Below the pieces are notes generated by a model. That model was not told the origin of the DNA, ran no database searches, and was given only the letters and a program-made list of their open reading frames with translations. Position numbers and translations under genes: made by a program. A stretch of DNA of 64,000 nt from Tenacibaculum sp. M341 (GTDB lineage: Bacteria > Bacteroidota > Bacteroidia > Flavobacteriales > Flavobacteriaceae). The stretch is taken from positions 49,009-113,008 of the forward strand of contig NZ_SJXJ01000007.1 of the NCBI RefSeq assembly GCF_004337695.1, read 5' to 3'. Shown here in pieces: positions 36,780 through 45,134 of this stretch; within the stretch, counting starts at the first letter, position 1; every line of letters begins with the position of its first letter.

Positions 36780-36820
36780 TCGAATAATTTATGTGACAAA
36801 TTTAGGAAAATATGTAAACA

Positions 36821-36857
36821 AAAAAAGACATCATTTCTGATGTCTTTTATTTTTTTT
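36821..36857 (-). terminator. Terminator after tRNA-Thr
   Basis: An 8-bp stem AGACATCA/TGATGTCT (36826-36833 with 36838-36845) has an A-run on its left, which is a U-tract on the minus strand. It lies a few bases downstream of the tRNA 3' end. Confidence 0.7.
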
Positions 36858-36858
36858 G

Positions 36859-36932
36859 AGCCGATAGAGGGACTCGAACCCACGACCTGCTGATTACAAA
36901 TCAGCTGCTCTAGCCAGCTGAGCTATATCGGC
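36859..36932 (-). tRNA. tRNA-Thr (anticodon TGT)
   Basis: A 74-nt cloverleaf on the minus strand has the acceptor stem GCCGATA/TATCGGC, a D arm in AGCTCAGCTGGCTAGAGC, anticodon stem-loop CTGATTTGTAATCAG with anticodon TGT, and T arm GTGGGTTCGAGTCCC. CCA is not encoded. A consensus promoter lies 20 bp upstream. Confidence 0.95.
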
Positions 36933-36951
36933 TATTGCGTTAAAAGCGATG

Positions 36952-36982
36952 CAAATATACTATGCTTTTTAAAACTGGCAAA
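36952..36982 (-). promoter_or_regulatory. tRNA-Thr promoter
   Basis: On the minus strand, TTTG (36979-36982), a 19-nt spacer and TATATTTG (36952-36959) form an exact match to the Bacteroidota housekeeping promoter. The -7 element ends 20 nt before the mature tRNA. Confidence 0.75.
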
Positions 36983-37016
36983 TTTTTTTTGAAAAAAAAT
37001 GATTTTTTTTTGAAAT

Positions 37017-37847
37017 TTATATTTTGAATGATAAAACAGGTAGGGGAGAATGGTTGGCTACATCTTCAGTAATACTACCATCAAAAAAGTGAGCAAACCC
37101 TTTTCTACCGTGGGTTGCCATAGCTATAATGTCTGCTTTATGTTTTTTAGCAAAATTTAAAATACCTGCTTCAACAGTGTAATCAGAAATATAGGCAACA
37201 TCATCTATGTAGTCAGCTCTTGTTCCTGCTTTTTCAAAGAAATTCTTTACAGTTGTTCTCATTTCTTCAGAACTTTTGAAAGATTTAGTTGGAGTATTTA
37301 CATACACAACTTTCATTTTACAATTAATTGAGTTTGCAAAAAAGCGTGCTCTTTTAAATGCAGAAATTGATTCTTCAGAAAAATCACAAGCAAAAATAGA
37401 GTTTTCAAAAGATAATTTGGGTTCATCTTTAATTACAAGAATAGGTACTTCTGAATGTCTAATTACTTTTTGTGTATTAGATCCAACAAAAAGTTCTTTG
37501 ATACCAGAAGCTCCTTGAGACCCCATGATGATTAAGTCAATATTTTCTTCTCTGCTTAGTTCATTCAATTCACTAAAAACCTTATAATGTTTAATAACTG
37601 GAGTTATTTTAATATCTTTTAAATAACTTTTGTCTAAAAATTCATTAAGTCTTCTTTCTGTCAGCTTCAAGTAAAAAACAGTTTCTTGTGCGCTTTGTGC
37701 ACTACCAGAAATGATTGCCTGTGAGAATTCAAGCATGTGAACAATCACAATTTCAAAATCGAATTTTTTGGCAAATACAGCAGCTGTTTTTAATGCGTTT
37801 TCAGATTGTTCAGAGAAATCAATTGGTACTAAGATTCTTTTCATCAT
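37017..37847 (-). CDS. Universal stress protein, two Usp domains
   Basis: This 276-residue protein is made of two UspA folds (about 1-145 and 150-276). The first begins KRILVPIDFSEQSENALKTA and holds the ATP-binding pattern MGSQGASGIKELFVGSNTQKVIRHSEVPI (G-2x-G-9x-G-S/N). The second ends MATHGRKGFAHFFDGSITEDVANH with the same pattern. Members are cytoplasmic, often bind ATP, and protect cells during stress. It stands alone between tRNA-Thr and tRNA-Pro. Two adjacent ATGs (37847, 37844) are possible starts. Confidence 0.93.
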   Translation of the reverse strand: MMKRILVPIDFSEQSENALKTAAVFAKKFDFEIVIVHMLEFSQAIISGSAQSAQETVFYLKLTERRLNEFLDKSYLKDIKITPVIKHYKVFSELNELSREENIDLIIMGSQGASGIKELFVGSNTQKVIRHSEVPILVIKDEPKLSFENSIFACDFSEESISAFKRARFFANSINCKMKVVYVNTPTKSFKSSEEMRTTVKNFFEKAGTRADYIDDVAYISDYTVEAGILNFAKKHKADIIAMATHGRKGFAHFFDGSITEDVANHSPLPVLSFKI

Positions 37848-38028
37848 ATTTCGGGGTGTTTTAAATTCACAGTCTAATTTACTAAATATTAAGGTGTTTC
37901 TTTTAAAACTATAGATGAAAAAGCATTAATTTTAGTTGAAATGAAGGAAAAAACAGTTAAAAAAGCTATTTTTGTTAACATATGTTTATGTAAAATGCAG
38001 GAAAAAATATGTTTTGAAGCAGTTAAAG

Positions 38029-38103
38029 TCGGGATGAAAGGATTCGAACCTTCGATCTCTGGTCCCCCAGACCAGCACTTTAACCGGACTAAGCTACATC
38101 CCG
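38029..38103 (-). tRNA. tRNA-Pro (anticodon GGG)
   Basis: A 75-nt cloverleaf on the minus strand has acceptor CGGGATG/CATCCCG with discriminator A, anticodon stem CTGGT/ACCAG around loop CTGGGGG (anticodon GGG), and T arm with GGTTCGAATCC. CCA is not encoded. Confidence 0.94.
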
Positions 38104-38111
38104 ATAGTCAG

Positions 38112-38119
38112 CAAATATA
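38112..38119 (-). promoter_or_regulatory. -7 element of the tRNA-Pro promoter
   Basis: TATATTTG on the minus strand lies 8 nt upstream of the mature tRNA 5' end. The -33 region is only T-rich, so the match is half of the consensus. Confidence 0.5.
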
Positions 38120-38181
38120 GCAAAAAAGTTATTCTGAAAAATGAATGTATGGTGAAGGGGATTTAAAGAATTGTATTAAAA

Positions 38182-38212
38182 AAAGAGGTGAATACTTACT
38201 CACCTCTTTCAA
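38182..38212 (-). terminator. Terminator of the M28 peptidase gene
   Basis: A 10-bp stem AAAGAGGTGA/TCACCTCTTT (38182-38191 with 38200-38209) with an A-run at its left lies 27 bp past the peptidase stop on the minus strand. Confidence 0.8.
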
Positions 38213-38238
38213 AATATTTACTTGTAAAATATCAGATC

Positions 38239-40800
38239 TTATTTAACAATTATTTTTTTTGTAATTGAATCTTCACCTTCAGTTTCTAATTTAACTAAGT
38301 ACACTCCTGGAGTTAAATGCAGTTTTTTAGCAGAGATTAAATTGTTTTGAGTATCTAGTTTTCGCGATAAAAACTTTTTACCATTTATGTTGTAAAGTGT
38401 TATTTTAACTTTGTTAATGTCTTCGTTGTTAATGTTTACTTGAAAATTATTTTCGGTTAGGCTATAATTAATTTTAATATTTTCAAGTATTCCTTCACCT
38501 TCCTTACCCAAGCTAGGAGTTATATTGCTTATAATATTTTTTTGAGCAACGTTTGAATTGCTACAACTACTTTCATAAATTTTCACATTGCTGAAAGTAG
38601 AAGTATTACCTGATCCGGCATCGTTATCATTTATAAAAACTAAACGATCCATGTTACCTGTATAAAAACTTCCTACAGGTATTGCATAAGTTGTGGTTCC
38701 GCTTGAATAATTATCATAGTTTGTAACACCATAATTTTGAGTTCCATGTATCTTGAAATATCTGCTAGAGGTAAGGTTGTTATCATCTTCAAATCCAATT
38801 CCATGAATTTCTCCTTGTGAAGAACTGCTGAATTCAAATTCTATAATAGTATTGCTAGTAACATTGTAATTTATGTTAATATATTTCCATGTATTATTGG
38901 TTAATTCTAATGAGTTTCCGCTATTAGTAATATTAAAAGCACCGTTTGAATCCTGATTAGAAAATGCACTAATACTAAAATCATTAAAGTTTATTGCTTC
39001 ACAAGTAGGTGGAGGTGGAGTTGTAGTTCCGTTGTCAACAGAAATGGAATCAATAGCAATATCACTTTGCCAACCTTCATTACCAGTACCAGTTACAATA
39101 ATAAAACGTATTTGAACATTTGATTCATTAGCGTAACTACTCAAATCTACAGAAGCTGTGTTCCAATTATTTCCTTCTGCACCAGATTTACTAAAAATAC
39201 TAGACCAACTTCCTGTATCATCTATCCTTGCTTCAACAGTTAAAGACCCTATTGAGCTACCTAGCATATGATAGTCAAAAGTAAGGTTAGGTGAATTTAA
39301 TGAACTAAAATCAAAACAAGGGGCGTTAAGAATAGCAGTTTTGTTAGGGTATCCTGTTCCTTCAACAGAAGCTTCAACATAAGCATAGAAACTTCCATCT
39401 GAAGCACTAGATGGACCAGTGTTGTTAGAAGGAGTTGTTCCTGAATTTCTAGTGTAGTCTATATCGTCATTAATATCTTGTGAAAAATCGCCAAAAGAAG
39501 ATTCAAAACTTTCATTAAAAGGAAAAGTTGAAATAGTTTGTGAGCAAGTATTACCTGGAGGATTATTTGTGCCCACTCCATTAGATATTTCAATTAAATA
39601 CTCTAAAGCTAGTTTAGCGAATTTTGCGGCATGGGTTGCATTAGGAGTAGGGGATCTGTCAAAAGTATCTCTTGTTGTATGGATGTTTGGGTTGCTTTGG
39701 TTGAAACTAGCTTCAAAAGGGAAGGCAACATCATAACCTTGTTGTGCCCAACTATAATGATCAGAGCAACCATAATTACATTGAGATGTTCCATAAGTAA
39801 GTTGATGAGTTCCTGAAGCATTGTAAAAATTCATTAATTCAATTAAAAAGTTATTTAAATTGTCATCATTATATGAATCAGTAGAGATATAAATGTCATT
39901 TGTTGATCCTTTGTAGTTAGTCATATCTAATTGCATATAACTAACAACATTTACATTTCGGTTTTTGTAGTCAACTGCAATTTCGTTTGAGCCTCGTAAA
40001 CCAACTTCTTCAGCAGCAAAAGCCATGAATTCGATGGTTCTTTTTGGTTTAAAATTCATTTCAAATAAAACTCTAGCAGCTTCTGTAAAAGTAGCTATTC
40101 CAGAGGCGTTATCATCGGCTCCTGGAGCATTGTTGGCATTGCCACCAGATGCAGTAGAATCTATATGACCTCCAATAATTACAAATTCTTCAGGCTTTTC
40201 AGTACCTGTAATTGTCATTACAACAGAAGGCATATTGGTACTTGTATGGTTAACAATTCTTACAGAAACATCACTTCTACCAGAAGCCATATTTACCCAT
40301 TTGTCTCTAAGATCTAATACAGATTGAGTAGCGGTAGCAGTAGTATGATATCTACTACCGTATGCTTCTAGTTCTTGTATTTGAGCTGCTATATTTAAGT
40401 TGTTAACAAGGTCTAAGCTCTGTCTTACTAGTGTTTCTTGTGTGATGGAGAAAGTAGTAAGGCTGTTTAGTGATTGGCTTCTAGATGCAATTTTGTTGTT
40501 GTTTTTGATGGTTTTAAGGGCGCTTTCTATATTAGGTTGATAGATAAAACCTGGTCCATGAACAAGTACTTTGTGGTGTAGTTCTTCTGCTGCATGAGAG
40601 GTTAGCATAACGGCGCTAAAACCGTTTAAAGATTCGATAATTTTAATGTCTTCGGGGTGGTTGATTTTTAATCCTTGGGCATCTCTAGTTTGTATGGTTG
40701 CGTAAAACATTTTTTCATTCTTTTGAGCAAAAATGTTTTTGGGAGTTAAAAAAACGCATAGAAGTACAATTGCTAAAACAATTAGTTTTAATGGTTTCAT
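38239..40800 (-). CDS. Secreted M28 zinc aminopeptidase with T9SS sorting domain
   Basis: The protein has 853 residues. The signal peptide ends near IFAQ (residue 26) and a propeptide runs to ~150. The M28 domain has zinc ligands His212 (GGHIDS), Asp229/230 (APGADDNASG), Glu264/265 (FAAEEVGL), Asp292 (QLDMTN) and His348 (CSDHYSW), as in leucyl aminopeptidases. A MAM-like or jelly-roll module (FPFNESFESSFGDFSQD onwards) and a Gly/Ser/Asn-rich beta domain follow. The last ~75 residues (KVKITLYNINGKKF, LTPGVYLVKLETEG, KKIIVK) are a type A C-terminal sorting domain. The protein is therefore probably exported by the T9SS and cleaved by PorU. It likely digests peptides outside the cell. Confidence 0.92.
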   Translation of the reverse strand: MKPLKLIVLAIVLLCVFLTPKNIFAQKNEKMFYATIQTRDAQGLKINHPEDIKIIESLNGFSAVMLTSHAAEELHHKVLVHGPGFIYQPNIESALKTIKNNNKIASRSQSLNSLTTFSITQETLVRQSLDLVNNLNIAAQIQELEAYGSRYHTTATATQSVLDLRDKWVNMASGRSDVSVRIVNHTSTNMPSVVMTITGTEKPEEFVIIGGHIDSTASGGNANNAPGADDNASGIATFTEAARVLFEMNFKPKRTIEFMAFAAEEVGLRGSNEIAVDYKNRNVNVVSYMQLDMTNYKGSTNDIYISTDSYNDDNLNNFLIELMNFYNASGTHQLTYGTSQCNYGCSDHYSWAQQGYDVAFPFEASFNQSNPNIHTTRDTFDRSPTPNATHAAKFAKLALEYLIEISNGVGTNNPPGNTCSQTISTFPFNESFESSFGDFSQDINDDIDYTRNSGTTPSNNTGPSSASDGSFYAYVEASVEGTGYPNKTAILNAPCFDFSSLNSPNLTFDYHMLGSSIGSLTVEARIDDTGSWSSIFSKSGAEGNNWNTASVDLSSYANESNVQIRFIIVTGTGNEGWQSDIAIDSISVDNGTTTPPPPTCEAINFNDFSISAFSNQDSNGAFNITNSGNSLELTNNTWKYININYNVTSNTIIEFEFSSSSQGEIHGIGFEDDNNLTSSRYFKIHGTQNYGVTNYDNYSSGTTTYAIPVGSFYTGNMDRLVFINDNDAGSGNTSTFSNVKIYESSCSNSNVAQKNIISNITPSLGKEGEGILENIKINYSLTENNFQVNINNEDINKVKITLYNINGKKFLSRKLDTQNNLISAKKLHLTPGVYLVKLETEGEDSITKKIIVK

Positions 40801-41055
40801 TTATAAAGGGTTTTTGGTTAATATTTAATAGGAGTGTTATGGTGGGGATAAATTTTACATGAAGTCGCTTTTTTGGTTGTTTTTTAGTTTGAAACTAATT
40901 GTAATACAGTTTCTTGTGTTTTAAAAGTACGTAAAAAATATGAAACTGTATTATTGTGTTAAGAGATTGTTATGAAAATAACTTAAAAGCTTTTTTGTAT
41001 GTAAAATTATAACGAGAAGTTGAATTTTTTTTTCTAGCTGAACTTTCTTTATAAA

Positions 41056-41090
41056 AAAAGCATCTTAAAAAATCTTTTCAAGATGCTTTT
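41056..41090 (-). terminator. Terminator of the NTF2-like gene
   Basis: An 11-bp perfect stem AAAAGCATCTT/AAGATGCTTTT (41056-41066 with 41080-41090) lies directly after the NTF2-like stop on the minus strand and is followed by an A/T-rich tract. Confidence 0.75.
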
Positions 41091-41096
41091 GAGTTT

Positions 41097-41459
41097 TTAC
41101 ATGGTATAAAAAAATTGTTCATTTGTGATTTTACCGTCTTTTACTTCATATACACAAATTTCGTCCATTTGTTGTCTTCCTCTATCTTTAAAAGTAATGT
41201 CAAAAGACATTTTAGTAGTGAAATGATTTTCGGCAATAACAGGTTCAGAAATTTCGCTTTTGTGAAACTCTACTACATTATCTAACCATTGTTTACTTTT
41301 TTCGTATACATTTTCTTTTCCAGATACTACTTCGCCATGTGGTACACCTGGCATTTCTTTACTTACGATACTTTCATGATAAAGTTCGTTTATACATTCT
41401 AAATTTTTGCCTTCACGACACATTTGTAACCATTTGTTGGCAACTTCTTGAGTATTCAT
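41097..41459 (-). CDS. SnoaL/NTF2-like protein
   Basis: This 120-residue single-domain protein has the cone-shaped NTF2 fold pattern: NKWLQMCREGKNLECINELYHESIV at the N-terminus, a beta-rich middle, and ICVYEVKDGKITNEQFFYTM at the end. SnoaL-like proteins may be small hydrolases, isomerases or binding proteins. No signal peptide is seen, so it is cytoplasmic. It stands alone with its own terminator, 66 bp after the photolyase gene. The function is unknown. Confidence 0.75.
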   Translation of the reverse strand: MNTQEVANKWLQMCREGKNLECINELYHESIVSKEMPGVPHGEVVSGKENVYEKSKQWLDNVVEFHKSEISEPVIAENHFTTKMSFDITFKDRGRQQMDEICVYEVKDGKITNEQFFYTM

Positions 41460-41525
41460 TTTAAACTGATTTATTGTTAGTTATCTAAAATAAATAATTT
41501 AAGTTGAAAATTAAGTGTTTGTTTA

Positions 41526-42830
41526 TTAAATAGTTGTTAAGGCTTTTTTGTATGTGTCTAAGCAACGTTCTCTGGCGAATTTATGATCAACTATTTCTCT
41601 TTCGTAAGTAAGTTCTTGAAATTCTGGAACCCATTTTTTTATGTAGGTAAGTTGTTTATCAAATTTTTGTATTTGAGTTGTTGGATTAAAGATTCTAAAA
41701 TAAGGAGCAGCATCAACACCACAACCAGCAACCCATTGCCAATTACCAACATTGCTAGCTAATTCAAAATCTAAAAGTTTTTCTGCAAAATAAGCTTCAC
41801 CCCATCTCCAGTCAATTAATAAGTGTTTACATAAAAAGCTACCCACAAGCATTCTAACTCTATTATGCATAAAACCAGTTTTGTTAAGTTCTCTCATACC
41901 AGCGTCAACTAAAGGGTAACCTGTTTTTCCTTCACACCAACGTTTAAAATCATCTTCATTATTTCTCCATGCTATTCCTTCGTATTTTGGTTTGAATGAT
42001 TTTTGAACAGTGTGCGGATAATGCCAAAGTATTTGCATGAAAAACTCTCTCCAAATCAATTCTTTTAAGAAAGTAATATTTTTACTTTTTTTAGCTTCTA
42101 TGACGGCTTTTCTAGTCGATATACTTCCAAATCTTAAGTGAATTCCTAATTTAGACGTTGCATCTATACCTGGAAAATTTCTCTTAGCTTCATATTCATC
42201 TATCAAATCTGGTTTGATGTTATAAGTTGGAATTTTTATATCAGACTCGGTAAACCCTATTTCATCTATAGTAAGAATCTGAGTTTGCTTGCTAGAGAAA
42301 CAATTGTTTAGTTTTTCAAGTGAAGGGTATTCTGTATAAGATTCTTTGGTTAGTGTAGAAAGCCATTTTTTTGAATACGGTGTGTATACTTTATACGGAG
42401 TACCATCAGCTTTTATAATTTCATTTTCTTCAAAAATAACATGATCTTTGAAAGAATGAAAACTAATATTTTTAGTGTTTAAAAAGTTAGATATTTCTAA
42501 ATCTCTATTGATACCATACGGTTCGTAATCTCGATTGCAATAAACAGCTTCAATCTCCATTTCGTCAGATAATTTTTCAAAAACTTCTGAAGGAGTGCTA
42601 AAAAAAGTAAGAATAGAACTATTGTGTTTTTTTAATTGTTCATTGATTTGAGTTATTTGTTGATGAATAAAATGAACTCTAGCATCATTTCTAGGTAATT
42701 TATCTAAAATGTTTTTATCAAAAATAAAAATAGGAACTACATTAGAACTGGCTTCTAAAGCTTTAAATAGTCCGTGATTATCATCTAAACGAAGGTCTCT
42801 ACGAAACCAAAATAAGGTTACTTTATCCAT
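41526..42830 (-). CDS. DNA photolyase / cryptochrome, class I
   Basis: The ATG at 42830 gives 434 residues starting MDKVTLFWFRRDLRLDDNHGL. A TTG four codons upstream is less likely. The N-terminal antenna domain is followed by the FAD-binding domain with LIWREFFMQILWHYP, CEGKTGYPLVDAGMREL, GFMHNRVRML and ASNVGNWQWVAGCG, all hallmarks of class I CPD photolyases. Trp residues of the electron-transfer chain are likely in WHYP, WRWGEAYF and NWQWVAG. It repairs UV pyrimidine dimers using blue light. Its ATG overlaps the upstream gene's stop (ATGGATAA), so the two are coupled. Confidence 0.93.
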   Translation of the reverse strand: MDKVTLFWFRRDLRLDDNHGLFKALEASSNVVPIFIFDKNILDKLPRNDARVHFIHQQITQINEQLKKHNSSILTFFSTPSEVFEKLSDEMEIEAVYCNRDYEPYGINRDLEISNFLNTKNISFHSFKDHVIFEENEIIKADGTPYKVYTPYSKKWLSTLTKESYTEYPSLEKLNNCFSSKQTQILTIDEIGFTESDIKIPTYNIKPDLIDEYEAKRNFPGIDATSKLGIHLRFGSISTRKAVIEAKKSKNITFLKELIWREFFMQILWHYPHTVQKSFKPKYEGIAWRNNEDDFKRWCEGKTGYPLVDAGMRELNKTGFMHNRVRMLVGSFLCKHLLIDWRWGEAYFAEKLLDFELASNVGNWQWVAGCGVDAAPYFRIFNPTTQIQKFDKQLTYIKKWVPEFQELTYEREIVDHKFARERCLDTYKKALTTI

Positions 42831-43290
42831 TAAATTCCCCAAAAAGTTCGATTAATTTTTTTTGACGATATGAGAAGATTTCTTCAAGTTTAGGTTTTAC
42901 TAAAATAGGGTGTCCTAATTGACCTAAAAGTCCTAAAGGTAATTTATAATCTATAATATCTTCCATTTCTACACCACCTTTAATAGGATTTATGAAGTGC
43001 TTATGATGCCATAGAGCATATGGACCAAAACGTTGTTCATCAACAAAATATTTTTTATCAACAACATGAGTTATTTCTGTAACCCATTTTGTTTTAATTC
43101 CTAAAACAGGAGTTACTATGTATTGTATAATTTGCCCTGCAAACATTTCTTTTTCTGCACCAGATAAAATATGAAAGCCCATATAATCAGGTGTAATTGT
43201 TTTTAAATTTTTTGGATCTGATAAAAAAGCCCATGCTTGATCAACAGAAATAGGTAGTTTTTGTTTTTTTTGAAGCCTATATACTTTCAT
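42823..43290 (-). CDS. SRPBCC-family ligand-binding protein
   Basis: This 155-residue helix-grip protein begins LQKKQKLPISVDQAWAFLSDPKNL, the usual start of START/Bet v1-like SRPBCC domains. FVDEQRFGPYALWHHKHFI and DIIDYKLPLG follow in the middle. It resembles proteins often paired with photolyases and cell-division-inhibitor-like SRPBCC proteins in marine bacteria. It is coupled to the photolyase gene by an 8-bp overlap. Ligand and function are unknown, but co-expression with light repair is a fair inference. Confidence 0.82.
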   Translation of the reverse strand: MKVYRLQKKQKLPISVDQAWAFLSDPKNLKTITPDYMGFHILSGAEKEMFAGQIIQYIVTPVLGIKTKWVTEITHVVDKKYFVDEQRFGPYALWHHKHFINPIKGGVEMEDIIDYKLPLGLLGQLGHPILVKPKLEEIFSYRQKKLIELFGEFNG

Positions 43291-43308
43291 TAAAATTGGA
43301 ATTAAAAA

Positions 43309-43338
43309 AAAGCTGCTAAATTTTAATTTAGCAGCTTT
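43309..43338 (-). terminator. Terminator after the 74-residue protein gene
   Basis: A 14-bp perfect stem AAAGCTGCTAAATT/AATTTAGCAGCTTT (43309-43322 with 43325-43338) lies 12 bp past the small gene's stop and is flanked by an A-run that gives a minus-strand U-tract. Confidence 0.8.
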
Positions 43339-43350
43339 ATTAGTTTAAAC

Positions 43351-43575
43351 TTATGCGGTTAGAGGTTTACCTTTTAATCTCTTTTCAATTCGTTGTTTAA
43401 CTACAGTGAGTCTTTTCATTAAGTCCATAAGCTCTGTGTCTTTGGTCTTCTTATACTCCTCGTTAATCTCTAAGATCAACGCCTTAGCTTCTCTAGAAGC
43501 TAAAATTCTGTCACTTGTAGTCACGAATTTGAATTTTCGATTTTCGAATTCTAACGCTTTTTCTACTAATGTCAT
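43351..43575 (-). CDS. Small conserved-type helical protein, function unknown
   Basis: The protein has 74 residues, is strongly charged and is predicted to be almost entirely helical (KALILEINEEYKKTKD, LMDLMKRLTVVKQRIEKRLKG). No signal or membrane segment is present. It has an ATG start, a strong terminator directly downstream and an AT-rich upstream region of 0.5 kb, so it looks like a real gene and not a chance frame. A shadow frame on the plus strand overlaps it. I do not recognise the family. Confidence 0.6.
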   Translation of the reverse strand: MTLVEKALEFENRKFKFVTTSDRILASREAKALILEINEEYKKTKDTELMDLMKRLTVVKQRIEKRLKGKPLTA

Positions 43576-44040
43576 AACTATTCAATAATTACTGGGTTAC
43601 TTCCAAACTCTAAAAATTACTGGTTTGGCATTTTGTGTTGTTTAAAATGTACTTTTAAACATTTAAAACCAATTTCGTGCCAAATGTATATATATATTTT
43701 AATAAATATATAAATAAATTAATCTTAAAACACAATAAATAGTTAAAATTTCTTGTAAAAGAACTTTTGTTTACCAAAACTAATTAAAACTTAAACAAAA
43801 AACAAAAAGAAACTCAATATTTAATTTTAGTTTTAAATTATAATTAACAAAACGTTAGATTAAGGTGTTTTTAATTTTTACAAGGTATTTATATTCACTG
43901 ATGTTAAAGATCTTTTGGTTTTTTATTGTAGTAAAACCAATAGAAGCTTTCTTTTAATGCTTTAAGAAAAAGTGAGATGATTAAATAAAAACGATTTAAT
44001 TATTTTTGAATTGAATCGTTTTAGTAAATATAAGAGATAA
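43576..44040. other. AT-rich non-coding gap
   Basis: This 465-bp gap has no convincing gene. It holds a run of TATATA (near 43687-43712) and two weak hairpins: GGTTTT/AAAACC near 43917-43939 and AAAACGATT/AATCGTTTT near 43988-44022. The promoter of the 74-residue protein gene must lie at its left end, but no clear TAnnTTTG element was found. Confidence 0.5.
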
Positions 44041-44073
44041 AAAAAACTGAATTCTCTTAAGAATTCAGTTTTT
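44041..44073 (-). terminator. Terminator after the phytase gene
   Basis: A stem AAAAACTGAATTC/GAATTCAGTTTTT (44042-44054 with 44061-44073) with A-runs to the left lies 20 bp downstream of the phytase stop on the minus strand. Confidence 0.8.
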
Positions 44074-44093
44074 CTAATATGCAGTTAGATTGA

Positions 44094-45134
44094 TTATTTC
44101 TTTTTTAAAGTGTTGGTAATTTTTTTTAAATCATATAAAAAGAAGTTTCTATCATCATTCATTGCGACAAATAAACCATTCGGAAATTGATTTCCTAAAG
44201 AAGAAGTAGTTACTTCGCATCCATCAGTTTGAGTTGTAGATAAATTTAAAGCTCCAAGGAAATTGTTTTGTTGTCTGTCAAAAAAGTTAAAAGTACCTCT
44301 TTGCTGGTCAGATACAATTAAATATCCTGCTTTTGAATTCGTTTTAGCAATAGCAATACCTTCTATATCTGATTTGAATTGCTTACCACCAAAACAAGAG
44401 ATTTCTTTATTTCCTTTATTTGGTTCAGCATGATATTTACGAATACAATGTTGTTCATCTGAATAATATATAAATCCTAATTCATTGTCAACCGCTATGG
44501 CTTCAATCTCTTTTTTACCTGAAAATTGACCAAACTTACGTACCAGCTTTAAAGAAAATTTTTCATCGAAAATTATTTCGTATTGGTACAAGTAATTATT
44601 TAAAGGACCTTCTTTTCTCCCAACAATTAAATATGTTTTATTGTTTTTTGAAGATTGATAAAAAGCAATTCCCATAGGTAATTTGAATTGTATATTTTCT
44701 TCATCTTCAAAAACTTTAAATCCACCATTATCAATAGCTTTCATATTTGGAATAGAAAATAAACGAACTTGTTGTAGCTCTCTTTCTGTAAAAGCTAATA
44801 AATCTAGAGAGGTGCTATCATTCAATTGAAAGTTGTATGAAATATCAACATTGTTAGGTCTTTTTACATTGTAAATAGATTTTTCTTGAATAATTTTTCC
44901 ATCTAAATCAAAAGCATATATGGCACCTTTGGTGTTTTTATCGGTGCCGAAAATGATACTCTTTTCTGGATTTTTAGAGTTTATCCAAATAGCAGGATCA
45001 TCTGAATCATTCGCAGTTTGTTCCGTAATGACATCAGGAGTTAATTTTGGGGTATTGTCTTTTTTACAAGAGCTTGTTAAAAAAATGATGCTTGTTAAAA
45101 AGATATTTGAAAGTTGTTTATTTAAATAAGTCAT
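44094..45134 (-). CDS. Beta-propeller phytase lipoprotein
   Basis: This 346-residue lipoprotein has a signal ending at Cys23 (FLTSSCKK). Phytase motifs follow: ANDSDDPAIWINSKNPEKS, GTDKNTKGAIYAFDLDGK, RPNNVDISYNF, KEIEAIAVDNELGFIYYSDE, SDIEGIAIA and DGCEVTTSSLG. They line the calcium and phosphate sites of the six-bladed phytase. It would release phosphate from phytate at the cell surface or in the periplasm. Its first 17 bases overlap the end of the TonB-dependent receptor gene, so the two are made together. The receptor probably imports the product or phytate itself. Confidence 0.9.
   Translation of the reverse strand: MTYLNKQLSNIFLTSIIFLTSSCKKDNTPKLTPDVITEQTANDSDDPAIWINSKNPEKSIIFGTDKNTKGAIYAFDLDGKIIQEKSIYNVKRPNNVDISYNFQLNDSTSLDLLAFTERELQQVRLFSIPNMKAIDNGGFKVFEDEENIQFKLPMGIAFYQSSKNNKTYLIVGRKEGPLNNYLYQYEIIFDEKFSLKLVRKFGQFSGKKEIEAIAVDNELGFIYYSDEQHCIRKYHAEPNKGNKEISCFGGKQFKSDIEGIAIAKTNSKAGYLIVSDQQRGTFNFFDRQQNNFLGALNLSTTQTDGCEVTTSSLGNQFPNGLFVAMNDDRNFFLYDLKKITNTLKKK

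Noticed and set aside
36711-36893. A 60-codon plus-strand frame overlapping udk and tRNA-Thr
   Set aside because: It crosses the start of udk, a terminator and a tRNA gene, so it cannot be a real coding region.
43667-43684. Minus-strand TTTGGCACGAAATTGGTT resembling a sigma-54 -24/-12 promoter
   Set aside because: The spacing is one base short and the -12 element reads TTGG, not TTGC. There is no enhancer-binding regulator nearby.
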